Shown here one piece after another: positions 47,031 to 55,261 of a stretch of 64,000 bases of DNA. The stretch covers positions 14,700 to 78,699 of the forward strand of contig CAZDRX010000006.1 of the NCBI GenBank assembly GCA_964508225.1. Direction: 5' to 3'. Source of the DNA: CAZDRX01 sp964508225 (GTDB taxonomy: Bacteria > Patescibacteriota > Gracilibacteria > Peribacterales > Peribacteraceae). Below the pieces are notes generated by a model. The model searched no databases, was not told where the DNA came from, and saw only the letters and a list, made by a program, of their open reading frames with translations. The stretch's first letter is position 1; each line of letters starts with the position of its first letter. Both the position numbers and the translations under genes were made by a program.

Positions 47031-48422
47031 CTATTCACCCCGTCCGAACAGGACGACGAAGAATGTGCGCCAGAGCACCCAGAAATCCATCATTACCGAC
47101 CAGTCCTCGATGTACCGGAGGTCGAGATTCACCTCGTCGTCGAACTTGAGATCCGATCGCCCCGAGATCTGTGCGAGCCCCGTGATACCGGGACGCACGG
47201 TGAAGACTCTGCGAGCACGCGTGTCGTAGCGTGCGACTTCCGAGGGCAGGTGCGGGCGGGGGCCGACAAGCGACAACTGTCCGGCGATGACATTGAGGAG
47301 CTGTGGCAGCTCGTCCAAGCTGAAGCGACGCAGCACTTTGCCGAGCGGGGTCACACGCGGATCGTTCTTGATCTTGAAGAGCGGGCCGTCACAGCGGTGA
47401 TTGAGCTCCTCAAGCTCCTGCTTTCTGGCATCGGCGTCGCGGCACATCGTGCGGAATTTCAGGATCGCAATCTCACGTCTGCCGCCTTTCCCCGTGCGCC
47501 GGCTCACGTAGAGGATCGGCAACCCTGATGTGATGAGGACGAGGAGTGCGGTGAGAAGAAGTAGAGGGGAGAGGATGATCGTGAGGAGCGTACCCAGGAC
47601 GAGATCGATGACGCGTTTCGTCACTCTGCCCCAGCCGTCGAGCGGGGTGGGCTGGAACCGGAGCATCGGGGTCAGACCGATCGTGTCGATGCGCAGCAGG
47701 TGGGGGACATCCGCAAACACGGGAGGCACGTAGGCATAGCCGATCTGACGGCTCCGGCATGCATCGATGAGCTCGGCGGTCGCGCTGCTCGTCGGATTCG
47801 CATCCGTATGGAGCACGAGATCGATCGGGGTCTCTGCATGGCACTTCATCACGTCCTGCGCTGTCGGCACGTGGCCTTCGTACGCGTAGCGCACGTCCTT
47901 CTTCAGGTCGTGCACCACGATGGCCGAGAGCGGTACCGCACCGCACGAGAGGACGCGGCGCCTGCCGATGCCGTGCTTCAGGAGCCGCCGCTGGAACAAG
48001 ATGAGCGCCGAGCGGCCGAGCAGCGAGAAGAGTGTGAGCAGTACCGTGGCGATGCCGAGGAGCGCGCGTGAGAAGAAGAGCTGTTTCTGGATGAGGAAGA
48101 ACCACGCCACGATGAGCGCCGTCCAGAGGAGTGATGCCACAATGATGAGCCGGATTTCCTTCCACACGCCGAGTGTGGTCTTGAGCGCGTAGAGACGGAG
48201 GGATGCGGAGATGAGCAGATAGCCGAACACCGCGGGGATCACGAAGCTCTGCACGTAGTACTCGAGCGGCGGGAGATTCCCGGGGAGGAGCAGGAGCTGC
48301 ACGTTCGGGATCAGGTCCACGTTCGATTCACGCAGACGGTACGCGAGCAGGAGTGCCGCGGTGCACGCGAGCGCGTCCAAGGGGATCCGGACGATGCCGA
48401 AGATGATCTCCGATCGCTTCAC
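47031..48422 (-). CDS. Polyprenyl-phosphate sugar-1-phosphate transferase (exopolysaccharide priming enzyme)
   Basis: The 463-residue protein has four N-terminal membrane helices, a CoA-binding-like middle domain and a C-terminal bacterial sugar transferase domain after a fifth helix: 'ILKFRTMCRDADARKQ', 'RRFSLDELPQLLNVIAGQ', 'LSLVGPRP' and 'RPGITGLAQISGR'. It starts glycan synthesis by placing a sugar phosphate on undecaprenyl phosphate, as WbaP and related enzymes do. The GTG at 48422 lies 7 bases after a TACACT hexamer. It is the likely first enzyme for glycans moved by the flippase or ABC exporter. Confidence 0.9.
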   Translation of the reverse strand: MKRSEIIFGIVRIPLDALACTAALLLAYRLRESNVDLIPNVQLLLLPGNLPPLEYYVQSFVIPAVFGYLLISASLRLYALKTTLGVWKEIRLIIVASLLWTALIVAWFFLIQKQLFFSRALLGIATVLLTLFSLLGRSALILFQRRLLKHGIGRRRVLSCGAVPLSAIVVHDLKKDVRYAYEGHVPTAQDVMKCHAETPIDLVLHTDANPTSSATAELIDACRSRQIGYAYVPPVFADVPHLLRIDTIGLTPMLRFQPTPLDGWGRVTKRVIDLVLGTLLTIILSPLLLLTALLVLITSGLPILYVSRRTGKGGRREIAILKFRTMCRDADARKQELEELNHRCDGPLFKIKNDPRVTPLGKVLRRFSLDELPQLLNVIAGQLSLVGPRPHLPSEVARYDTRARRVFTVRPGITGLAQISGRSDLKFDDEVNLDLRYIEDWSVMMDFWVLWRTFFVVLFGRGE

Positions 48423-48478
48423 ACGCCGCAGTGTACCCGAAACAAGACCGATTGTGAGGTTCAGGGCTTCCTGCCAAC

Positions 48479-48500
48479 AAAAAAGACCGGTTACCCGATC
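48479..48500 (-). terminator. Intrinsic terminator of RNase P RNA
   Basis: On the leftward strand GATCGG and CCGGTC (48500-48495 and 48490-48485) form a stem with a GTAA loop, followed by six T. Confidence 0.8.
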
Positions 48501-48509
48501 TCCTTTGTT

Positions 48510-48872
48510 CCTGCTCTTTGTACGCCGGATTCTGTCTGGCCCCGCGCAAAGCGCGAGTTAGATGATCATCTCTCTAGCCGGTCGGTTGCCCGAGCGGTCG
48601 AGCGGAGGGGTGATCGGTCTCACGGAACCATGAGAGATCCCTTTCACCCAATTCCTCCTTGCAGCACCGAGAGTTTGCCAAGCCACTTGCGTGACTCCTC
48701 GGTTCCCGAGGCGTTTCACTCCCAGTTTCCCGGGATCGTCTCTGTGGCACTAGTCCTCACGCGCCTTTACCTGATATATGACGCGCGGATGGGCGTTACC
48801 CACTCAGCGTTCCATTGCTGTCCGGACGTTCCTCTCACCGTTTGACGGGCGAGCGATCATCGAAAGAGCAGG
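48510..48872 (-). ncRNA. rnpB: RNase P RNA (bacterial type A)
   Basis: The leftward strand holds the conserved core: GAGGAACGUCCGGACAGC, GGGUAACGCCCA, AGUGCCACAGAGAC, GUGAAACG and, near the 3' end, ACAGAAUCCGGCGUA. The ends pair perfectly over 10 bases (CCUGCUCUUU at 48872-48863 with AAAGAGCAGG at 48519-48510), fixing the P1 helix and the length at about 363 bases. It is the catalytic RNA that trims tRNA 5' leaders. A GGTACAAT -10 (hexamer 48885-48880) lies 7 bases before the 5' end and a terminator follows. Confidence 0.95.
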
Positions 48873-48951
48873 AATCCTTATTGTACCATATTCTTCCCGC
48901 TCCAGATATACTGCGCCGCACAGTGCTCTTTTCATCGTCTTTAGATTCTTC

Positions 48952-49027
48952 GCCGCTTTAGCTCAGCTGGTAGAGCAACGCACTTGTAATGCGTGGGTCG
49001 TCGGTTCGATTCCGACAAGCGGCTCCA
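48952..49027 (+). tRNA. tRNA-Thr (anticodon TGT)
   Basis: A full cloverleaf: acceptor GCCGCTT / AAGCGGC, D arm GCTC...GAGC, anticodon arm ACGCA-CTTGTAA-TGCGT, T arm GTCGG-TTCGATT-CCGAC, discriminator T and encoded CCA. The anticodon TGT reads threonine codons. Confidence 0.97.
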
Positions 49028-49102
49028 TTTTCTCTTCAGCTGGTAGAGCAACTCACTCGTAAGCGTAGAGTCGTCCGGTTCTTCACCGACCAAGCGGCTC
49101 CA
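49028..49102 (+). pseudogene. Decayed tandem copy of tRNA-Thr
   Basis: Directly after the tRNA, a second copy keeps the D-arm bases (TTCAGCTGGTAGAGCAAC), an anticodon loop CTCGTAA, a T-arm-like stretch and an identical 3' end CAAGCGGCTCCA. The 5' acceptor strand is lost (TTTTCTC cannot pair with AAGCGGC) and the anticodon stem is one base short, so a working tRNA is unlikely. If it did work, the anticodon CGT would also read threonine (ACG). Confidence 0.7.
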
Positions 49103-49108
49103 CACTTC

Positions 49109-49534
49109 TTACTCCTGACACTTCCCGCACAGTCCGTAGAACTCGAGCGCGTGGCGCTGCACCTTGAACCGGCTCTGCGCGGTCAGCTTCTCTTCCACGG
49201 CGTCGAGGTCGTGATCGAGCACGACGTTCTCGATCTTCTTGCACGCGGTGCAGATGAGATGGTGCTTGTGTTCCTCGGGCGTGAGTTCGTAGCGTTTGTT
49301 GCGTTCATCGAACTGCATCGCGCGGATCACACGCTTCGCCTCGAGGAACTTGAGCTCGCGGTAGACCGTCGTCTTGTTGATACTCTTTTTCTGCTTCTGC
49401 AGATCCGTGAGGATCGCGACCGCCGTCATCGGGGTCGCCGCGTCCGCGAAGACACGGAGAATGCTGCGCCTCGCCACGGTCATCCGTTCGCCGGACGTCC
49501 GGAGTGCCTCGATCATGAGTTCTGCGGTCGGCAT
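49109..49534 (-). CDS. Fur-family metalloregulator (probably Zur-like)
   Basis: The 141-residue repressor has the winged-helix part with 'INKTTVYRELKFLEAKRVI', then the metal-sensing part with 'HKHHLICTACKKIE' and a C-terminal CGKC pair, which together form the structural zinc site of Fur proteins. A zinc (Zur) role is inferred because the divergent operon encodes a ZIP metal importer. The promoter TTGATC, 16 bases, TACAAT ends 6 bases before the ATG. A 7-1-7 palindrome lies just upstream, so it may also control itself. Confidence 0.85.
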   Translation of the reverse strand: MPTAELMIEALRTSGERMTVARRSILRVFADAATPMTAVAILTDLQKQKKSINKTTVYRELKFLEAKRVIRAMQFDERNKRYELTPEEHKHHLICTACKKIENVVLDHDLDAVEEKLTAQSRFKVQRHALEFYGLCGKCQE

Positions 49535-49562
49535 ACTCTCATTGTATTTGAATCCAGAGGCC

Positions 49563-49616
49563 GATCAACGGATTTACTGCAACTTAGTTGCAATTATGGG
49601 GGAATTGCTCTATTCT
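49563..49616. promoter_or_regulatory. Divergent promoters with a Fur-type 7-1-7 operator
   Basis: TGCAACT-T-AGTTGCA (49578-49592) is a perfect 7-1-7 inverted repeat, the classic spacing of Fur-family sites. Rightward -35 TTGCAA (49588-49593), 17 bases, TATTCT (49611-49616) overlaps it. The leftward regulator promoter has its -35 at 49568-49563. Binding would block the csp-ZIP promoter. Confidence 0.65.
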
Positions 49617-49684
49617 GCGCGTACGGTGACAGGGCCGGCTCACTTTAGGAGTCGCCACTCTGCCACTTAGTTCCCCCCATTTTT

Positions 49685-49882
49685 ATGCCGCAAGGCACAA
49701 TCAAGAAGAAGACGGACAAAGGGTTCGGCTTCATCGCAACGGCCGACGGTGCCGACGTTTTTTTCCACATGTCAGCGTGCAACGGCGCGTTCGACTCCCT
49801 CAGTGAGGGCCAGACGGTGTCCTTTGACACCGAAGATTCCCCGAAGGGAATCCGCGCGATGAATGTCGTAGCAGTTGGATAG
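49685..49882 (+). CDS. Cold-shock domain protein
   Basis: The 65-residue protein is a single cold-shock domain with the RNA-binding motifs 'KGFGFIA' and 'DVFFHMSA' (RNP1 and RNP2). CspA-type proteins act as RNA chaperones. Unlike most genes here it has a leader of about 60 bases from the predicted start near 49623, as cold-shock genes often do. The ZIP transporter gene follows after 31 bases and probably shares the transcript. Confidence 0.92.
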   Translation: MPQGTIKKKTDKGFGFIATADGADVFFHMSACNGAFDSLSEGQTVSFDTEDSPKGIRAMNVVAVG

Positions 49883-49913
49883 TCTCCCACTCTCGAATTT
49901 TCTTCCGTTAACC

Positions 49914-50663
49914 ATGTCAACTGCTGCTCTCTATTCGCTTCTGAGCGTCGTAGGAATCAGCCTTCTGTCACTGGTTGGTATCACGCTCCTCCTCACGGGG
50001 GAGCGTTTTACGAAAAAAATCATGATCTACCTCGTCAGTTTTTCGACGGGCGCGCTCTTCGGCGACGTCTTCCTGCACATCCTCCCCGAGATTTCCGAGG
50101 GGCAGGGGCTCCTGCTCTGGCAGTCCGGCCTCATCCTCGCCGGCATCCTGTCCTCGTTCTGCATCGAGAAATTCATCCACTGGAATCACTGCCATCACAT
50201 GCCGTCCGAGGATCACTACCATCCCGTCGGCACGATGACGCTCATCGCGGACGGACTCCACAATATGGTGGATGGCGTGCTCATCGCGGGCAGTTTCCTC
50301 GTGGATATCCGTCTCGGTGTCGCCACGACCGTCGCGGTCGCGCTCCATGAGCTTCCGCAGGAGATCGGCGATTACGCGCTCCTGATCTACAGCGGTTACA
50401 CACGGAAGAAGGCACTCTTCCTCAATTTTCTCTCGGGACTCACAGCGGTTCTCGGAGCAATCCTCACCCTTTTCGCCGCAGGTGCGCTGGAGAATTTCGT
50501 CGGGATTGTCCTCCCTCTTGCTGCGGGTAACCTGCTCTACATCGCGGGCTCCGATCTCATTCCCGAGCTCCACAAGCACACCAAAATGCGGCAGGGCGTT
50601 CTGCAGCTTGCGGGGATCGTCCTCGGTGTCGTCATGATGTACGCGATTCTCCTCGTCGAGTAG
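49914..50663 (+). CDS. ZIP-family divalent metal transporter
   Basis: The 249-residue protein has about eight membrane helices, a histidine-rich cytoplasmic loop ('HWNHCHHMPSEDHYH'), and the metal-path motifs 'DGLHNMVDGVLIAGS' and 'VALHELPQEIGD' of ZIP (ZupT-like) importers for zinc and related ions. It follows the cold-shock gene. The operator upstream and the Fur-family gene opposite suggest control by metal supply. Its end lies 8 bases from the convergent kinase gene. Confidence 0.9.
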   Translation: MSTAALYSLLSVVGISLLSLVGITLLLTGERFTKKIMIYLVSFSTGALFGDVFLHILPEISEGQGLLLWQSGLILAGILSSFCIEKFIHWNHCHHMPSEDHYHPVGTMTLIADGLHNMVDGVLIAGSFLVDIRLGVATTVAVALHELPQEIGDYALLIYSGYTRKKALFLNFLSGLTAVLGAILTLFAAGALENFVGIVLPLAAGNLLYIAGSDLIPELHKHTKMRQGVLQLAGIVLGVVMMYAILLVE

Positions 50664-50671
50664 TTCGGAGT

Positions 50672-52858
50672 TCAGAGGAGCTTCTCCCGTCCCTTCGCTT
50701 CGAGGGGGATCTTCAGTGAGAACGTCGTTCCCTTGCCCTCACCGCTCACGAAGGTGAGATCGGCGCCGATACTCTCCGCAGCCACATGTGAGATGTAGAG
50801 GCCGAGTCCGTTGCCGTCCGTGTCCGTGGTGCGCGCGTTCGTGGCACGGAAGAGCTTGCGACCGATGTCCTTCTGCTGCGCTTCGGGGATGCCGATGCCT
50901 GAGTCCTTCACGGTGAGCGTCGCGGTGTTTTCCTTGCCGCTCATCAGCCCGATTCGCACCGTGGCGGCTTCGGGGCTGTATTTGATCGCATTGCTCACGA
51001 GGTTTTCCAGGATGAGCACAAGGAGCCCCTTGTCCGAGCGCGCCCCCACGATGTCCTTCGGAGGATCGAACGTGAGCGTGATCTTCTTCTGCTTCAGCTC
51101 AAGATCGAATGACGCGATCACCGTCTTCACCACGTCGGAGAGATCGATGGTCTCGGGGCTGAGTTGGAAACGGCCGAGCTCGATGCGTGAGACATTGAGG
51201 AGCGCGTTCACGAGGTGCACCATGCGAGCGTTGCTCGAGGCGACCTGCTCGATGTACTCCTTCTGATCCGCGGTGAGCGGACCGGCATCCTGCGAGATGA
51301 GCATCTCGAGGTACCAGCGCATGGCCGAGAGAGGAGTACGCAGCTGATGACTGACGAGCGAGATGAATTCCGACTTCATGTGGTCGATGCGGCGCTCTTC
51401 CGCGATGTCACGGATGACGAGCACGGCGCCGTACGACTTCTTTCCCCGCAGAATGGGGGTCGCACGGATCTGGAGAGGCGTCTGCTTGCCGTCCTTGGAC
51501 ATGAGTGTGAATTGCGGATCGGGATGCGGCGCGAATCGGGTCTTGGTCGTGAGCACGACACGCACCGGATGCGCGTCGGCGTTCACTTCCTTGCCTTCCT
51601 TCGTGAGAATCTTCAGGACGGAGACGGCCGATTTCCCGACGCCGCTCTCTTCACCTGTGAGCGCTGCAGCCATCGGGTTCATGTACGTGATCACCCCACG
51701 GTCATCCGTCACGATGAGGCCGTCGTCCATACTCTGAAGCACCGCCTGATCTTCCGCGTGTTCCTTGCGGAGATCTTCCGTGCGCTGTTTCACGATGTCC
51801 TCGAGGTGCTCGTACGCTCCGCGGAGTCTCTGCGAGAGGTCGTCGGCTGCAGAGTCCACCGTCTCAAGTTCATTGCCCGTCGTGATGGTCTTGCTGAAGC
51901 GCCAGTGGCGTGACTCGAGGCCGTCGAGTTTGTGTGTGAGTTCCTCGAGCGGGCCCACAATCCGGCGTGCGAGGACGAACGTGGAGAGCGACAGGAGGAG
52001 CACGACCACGAGTCCCATGGCTGCGATCTCGAAGGCGAGGGTCGCGACCGGCAGGGTCACTTCGTACTGGTCGATCTTGGCGATCACCGCCCAACCGAGC
52101 GACGGCACCGCGCGGTACGCCTCGAGCACGGGGATACCGGCGTAGTCGTTCACGGACGCCACTCCCTGATCACCCGTGAACGCATCGTTCACGACGACTG
52201 CTGATCCGAGAATGGGCACGGCACGCGATGCACCCTCATCGAAACGCAGGACGATATTGTCGTAGCGGGTGGTGTCCGAGAGGAGCACCTCGGCTGTGGC
52301 CCCTGCATACTCCGCGTGGAGTACGCGGCTTGCGAGACTTGTCGCATCGAAGACGGCAATGAGTGTCCCTGCGCGGATACCGTTCCGGATCTGGGGCGAG
52401 GCGATCACGTACTGTGTCCAGCCGTCCTCCGTCACAATCGGGCGGAAGACCGTGCCTTCAATCCCGAGGAACTGGTGCAGAAGTTCCGGGTTCAGTGCAC
52501 CGCCGATTCCTGCGAGTGCGGTCACGCCGTCCTCCGAGATATTCAGGAGCTCCTTGAAGCCCACGAGATCCGTGAGCATGGCGATACTGCGCGGCGAGAG
52601 ATCGTGGCTGAGGAGAGAGAGCTGCTCGCGCTGTCTCGATACTGTCGTCTCGAGGAGCGTGGCCTTCTCCTGCGCGATGGACTGGAGCTGGGACCGCACA
52701 CGTCCGGTGATTTCGTTGCGCGAGAGAACGAATGCCGCCACGGAAACGATGATGACCGTGATCACAAGGAGGGTCAGCGTCTCGAGAAACAGCGCCGTGC
52801 GCAGCGACGAACGCTGAGTGGAACGCCGGTTCTGTGGGGACATGGTCGGAGCGGCCAT
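50672..52858 (-). CDS. Membrane sensor histidine kinase (Cache-HAMP-PAS-HisKA-HATPase)
   Basis: The 728-residue kinase has a first membrane helix near residues 25-45, an extracellular Cache-like domain to about 270, and a second helix at about 275-300 ('IAAMGLVVVLLLSLSTFVL'). A HAMP segment and a PAS domain ('VLQSMDDGLIVTDDRGVITY') follow, then HisKA with His near residue 503 ('SLVSHQLRTPLSAMRWYLE') and HATPase with 'LVSNAIKYSPEA', 'DSGIGIP' and 'GNGLGLYIS'. The ligand is unknown. No response regulator is adjacent; the receiver-only protein at 63.1 kb is a candidate partner. TGCTAGAAT lies 9 bases before the ATG. Confidence 0.92.
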   Translation of the reverse strand: MAAPTMSPQNRRSTQRSSLRTALFLETLTLLVITVIIVSVAAFVLSRNEITGRVRSQLQSIAQEKATLLETTVSRQREQLSLLSHDLSPRSIAMLTDLVGFKELLNISEDGVTALAGIGGALNPELLHQFLGIEGTVFRPIVTEDGWTQYVIASPQIRNGIRAGTLIAVFDATSLASRVLHAEYAGATAEVLLSDTTRYDNIVLRFDEGASRAVPILGSAVVVNDAFTGDQGVASVNDYAGIPVLEAYRAVPSLGWAVIAKIDQYEVTLPVATLAFEIAAMGLVVVLLLSLSTFVLARRIVGPLEELTHKLDGLESRHWRFSKTITTGNELETVDSAADDLSQRLRGAYEHLEDIVKQRTEDLRKEHAEDQAVLQSMDDGLIVTDDRGVITYMNPMAAALTGEESGVGKSAVSVLKILTKEGKEVNADAHPVRVVLTTKTRFAPHPDPQFTLMSKDGKQTPLQIRATPILRGKKSYGAVLVIRDIAEERRIDHMKSEFISLVSHQLRTPLSAMRWYLEMLISQDAGPLTADQKEYIEQVASSNARMVHLVNALLNVSRIELGRFQLSPETIDLSDVVKTVIASFDLELKQKKITLTFDPPKDIVGARSDKGLLVLILENLVSNAIKYSPEAATVRIGLMSGKENTATLTVKDSGIGIPEAQQKDIGRKLFRATNARTTDTDGNGLGLYISHVAAESIGADLTFVSGEGKGTTFSLKIPLEAKGREKLL

Positions 52859-52910
52859 AATCCTCTTATTCTAGCACAAAAACCGCTTTTTTTCCATCGC
52901 GTGATGATCA

Positions 52911-52938
52911 AAAAAACCCTCCCGCGCGGGGGAGGGTT
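52911..52938 (-). terminator. Intrinsic terminator after the pilin genes
   Basis: AACCCTCCC / GGGAGGGTT (52915-52923 and 52930-52938) form a 9-base-pair stem; leftward it is followed by a run of T. Confidence 0.88.
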
Positions 52939-52959
52939 CAGGGCTCTCTGGAGAGGTAA

Positions 52960-53400
52960 TTAGCGCGTCACGGAGATCGTCGCGCTGTTCTCGGCACCCG
53001 GTGCGGAGACCGTGATGCGGCCGTTGCTGAGTTTCATGATCGAATAGTTCGTGCCCGTGGCGGTCGCGGACTGCGGATCGTTCGGGATCGAAACGACGTA
53101 GGAACCCGTGAGCATGTTGAGACTCACCTCATCACAGTCGATGTTCACGCCGCTCTTGCAGATCTTGCGGTTCGTCGTCGTGATCGTGGACGGGATGTTA
53201 CCGTTGTTGTCGAGCGCGTACTGGTACGCGGCATCGAGGATGGTCTTCACGTCCGACCTGCGCTGTGCGTTGCGTGCATCAGCGAGCTGCTTGGTCGGGT
53301 TGATGGCGATGATCACGACCGCAGCGAGGATCGCGATGATACCGATGACGAGGAGCAGCTCAATGAGCGTGAATCCGCGTCGGAGCGTGTGAATGGACAT
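52960..53400 (-). CDS. Type IV major-type pilin 1
   Basis: The 146-residue prepilin has the class III leader MSIHTLRRG cut before FTLIELLLVIGIIAILAAVV, with Glu at position 5 of the mature protein, and a small globular part with one Cys pair ('KICKSGVNIDCDE'). It is closely similar to the next gene upstream, and the N-terminal coding bases are almost identical, so the two arose by duplication. It would be processed by the peptidase at 17.3 kb and assembled by PilB/PilC. Confidence 0.92.
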   Translation of the reverse strand: MSIHTLRRGFTLIELLLVIGIIAILAAVVIIAINPTKQLADARNAQRRSDVKTILDAAYQYALDNNGNIPSTITTTNRKICKSGVNIDCDEVSLNMLTGSYVVSIPNDPQSATATGTNYSIMKLSNGRITVSAPGAENSATISVTR

Positions 53401-53512
53401 AGAGATTGAAGAGAAGGGAAGTCATGGAGAAACTCCATGTTGCAGGAGTTCAGTGTACCAGCGGCGTCTGTTGTCGAGCGTTGATTTTCGGCTTCAATAT
53501 GTCGTACTTACA

Positions 53513-53541
53513 AAAACCCCCTCCGGTGAGGGAGAGGGTTT
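53513..53541 (-). terminator. Terminator between the two pilin genes
   Basis: AAACCC/GGGTTT with inner CCTC/GAGG (53514-53541) form an interrupted stem, followed leftward by TTTTTG. Partial termination would set the ratio of the two pilins. Confidence 0.65.
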
Positions 53542-53565
53542 GAGCTTGGGCTACGAAAGAAGAGA

Positions 53566-54106
53566 CTAGCGCGTGACCGAGATGGTCGCGTTCTGCTCTG
53601 CGGACGGTGCCTTCACCGTGACGCGGTTGCCGTTCTTGAAGATCGTGTACTTCGTGGAGGTGACCGTAGCAGCCTGCGGGTCGTTCGGGAGAGCGACGAC
53701 GTAGGAACCCGTGAGCACGTTCAGGTTGATGAGAGCCGTGCAGTCCACGTTGACTCCGCTCTTACAGATTTCGGTCTCCGTCGTGGTGATGGTCGTCGGG
53801 AGGTTACCGTTGTTGTCGATGGAGTACTGGTAGACAGCGTTGAGCACCGTGTTCACGTCAGCGCGGCGCTGGGCGTTGCGGGCGTCACCAAGCTGCTTGG
53901 TCGGGTTGATGGCGACGATCACGATCGCAGCGAGGATCGCGATGATACCGATGACGAGGAGCAGCTCAATGAGCGTGAATNNNNNNNNNNNNNNNNNNNN
54001 NNNNNNNNNNNNNNNNNNNNNNNNNNNNNNNNNNNNNNNNNNNNNNNNNNNNNNNNNNNNNNNNNNNNNNNNNNNNNNNNCCTCGCTTGAGCGAAGAAAG
54101 GGACAT
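53566..54106 (-). CDS. Type IV major-type pilin 2 (split by an N-run)
   Basis: Right of the 100 N the leftward strand reads MSLSSLKRG from an ATG at 54106; left of it the frame continues FTLIELLLVIGIIAILAAIV and then 'NPTKQLGDARNAQRR'. Joining the two flanks with no bases between gives KRG|FTLIEL, a perfect prepilin processing site. The gene is therefore probably complete and the gap artificial. The mature part resembles pilin 1, with a Cys pair ('EICKSGVNVDCTA'). A separate promoter upstream suggests expression independent of the long operon. Confidence 0.85.
53981..54080. other. Assembly gap (100 N) inside pilin 2
   Basis: The left flank is identical over about 47 bases to the same region of pilin 1 (53332-53379), which explains why assembly broke here. 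The coding sense of both flanks suggests no missing bases. Confidence 0.9.
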
Positions 54107-54147
54107 AAGAATTAATTGGGAAAGGAAAGAAAAAACCTAAGATTCCC

Positions 54148-54176
54148 ATTGTACTGTGGCCAATCGAACACCGAAA
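54148..54176 (-). promoter_or_regulatory. Promoter of the pilin 2 / pilin 1 unit
   Basis: Leftward TTTCGG (54176-54171), 17 bases, TACAAT (54153-54148), followed by a leader of about 35-40 bases before the pilin 2 ATG. Confidence 0.55.
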
Positions 54177-54212
54177 CATACTCGCAAAAAACGCAAGACA
54201 TTTTGAAAACCC

Positions 54213-54830
54213 TCAGCACGGGAGCGTGACGTCTGACTGCGTGCAGACATCCGATGCACAGACGTACCACGTGTAGGCATTCCCGATACATGCGGGTACC
54301 GGACAGCTTCCGCAGCCGCCGGCATCACTCTGGTCATCGGGGAAAAGCGTGGCTGTTCCGTTGAACGTTCTTGTGTACACCCGTGGCTTCACCGTGCGGA
54401 CGATCGTCGACAGTGTGAAGGTGAACCATACATTTCCGCCCGCGACGTTTTTGAACAGAGCGGAGGAAATCGTGACGTTGGGACTGAGGAGGGCGGAGGT
54501 TGCCGATTTCTGCACGAGGACGAGCCCGGAACCCACATGTGCGAGCATCGTCGGGAACTCGTCGTTCGCCGCCATCTGGAGCACGAGTACCGATCCCGTC
54601 AGATTCGCGGACGGTGAGATGACCGTCTCGGCTCTGCGCGCGGTCTTGCCGATTGTGGAGACAAGCTGGGTGCCGGCCTCTTCGAGCGCCGAGATGGAAC
54701 GCTGGAGGACGCGCGCATCCTGCGTCGAGATGAAGACAGCGGTGATGGTGGTCGCGATGATCGAGAGAATGCCGAGAAACAGCAAGACCTCAAGCAAGGT
54801 GGTACCGGAGCGGAGAGAGCGGTGCATCAT
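54213..54830 (-). CDS. Type IV pseudopilin (PilV/PilW-like)
   Basis: The 205-residue protein starts MMHRSLRSG and continues TTLLEVLLFLGILSIIATTI, a class III signal with the conserved Glu at position 5 of the mature form. The C-terminal part is Cys-rich ('GGCGSCPVPACIGNAYTWYVC'). Minor pseudopilins of this type start pilus assembly or sit at its tip. Its ATG overlaps the stop of the preceding gene (ATGA). Confidence 0.75.
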   Translation of the reverse strand: MMHRSLRSGTTLLEVLLFLGILSIIATTITAVFISTQDARVLQRSISALEEAGTQLVSTIGKTARRAETVISPSANLTGSVLVLQMAANDEFPTMLAHVGSGLVLVQKSATSALLSPNVTISSALFKNVAGGNVWFTFTLSTIVRTVKPRVYTRTFNGTATLFPDDQSDAGGCGSCPVPACIGNAYTWYVCASDVCTQSDVTLPC

Positions 54831-55261
54831 TGGCAGAGTGTGAAGACGGAGACTTCCTGCCAGGAGTACACCTTCGTCTGCGGCAGAATCTGGCTGACGG
54901 CGATCTCGAGACGGCGGAGCGCATCCCCCGAGGTCCCCTCCGTGCAGATCGCACGGTTGTTGTTGCCGATGCCGCCGACGGCGAGCACTTCGCACTGATG
55001 TGACCCGAGGGTGCGGTACTCATTCCCTGCGTACGACGGCGACTGGCGGAGTTTCAGAAGTGCATACTCCGCACAGGCCTGTGCTGCTGCGAGCGCTTCG
55101 CTGGATTGCTGTACCGAGAAGCTCACCTGCGCGCTCGAAATGCCGAGCAGGAGCAGGGAGGAGAGGATCGCCGATGCGATCGCCCCGATGATGAGGATCG
55201 TGATGAGCAGGATGTACCCTGACCGCTTGCGCGTGCCGACGGGGGAAGAGTGGCGCATCAT
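54827..55261 (-). CDS. PilX-like minor pilus protein
   Basis: The 144-residue protein has the sequence 'RKRSGYILLITILIIGAIASAI', a prepilin-like helix lacking the usual Glu5, as in PilX/GspK-type components. 'SEALAAAQACAEYALLKL' follows, resembling PilX_N-type proteins. It is coupled to both neighbours by ATGA overlaps and probably belongs to the tip complex. Confidence 0.65.
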   Translation of the reverse strand: MMRHSSPVGTRKRSGYILLITILIIGAIASAILSSLLLLGISSAQVSFSVQQSSEALAAAQACAEYALLKLRQSPSYAGNEYRTLGSHQCEVLAVGGIGNNNRAICTEGTSGDALRRLEIAVSQILPQTKVYSWQEVSVFTLCQ

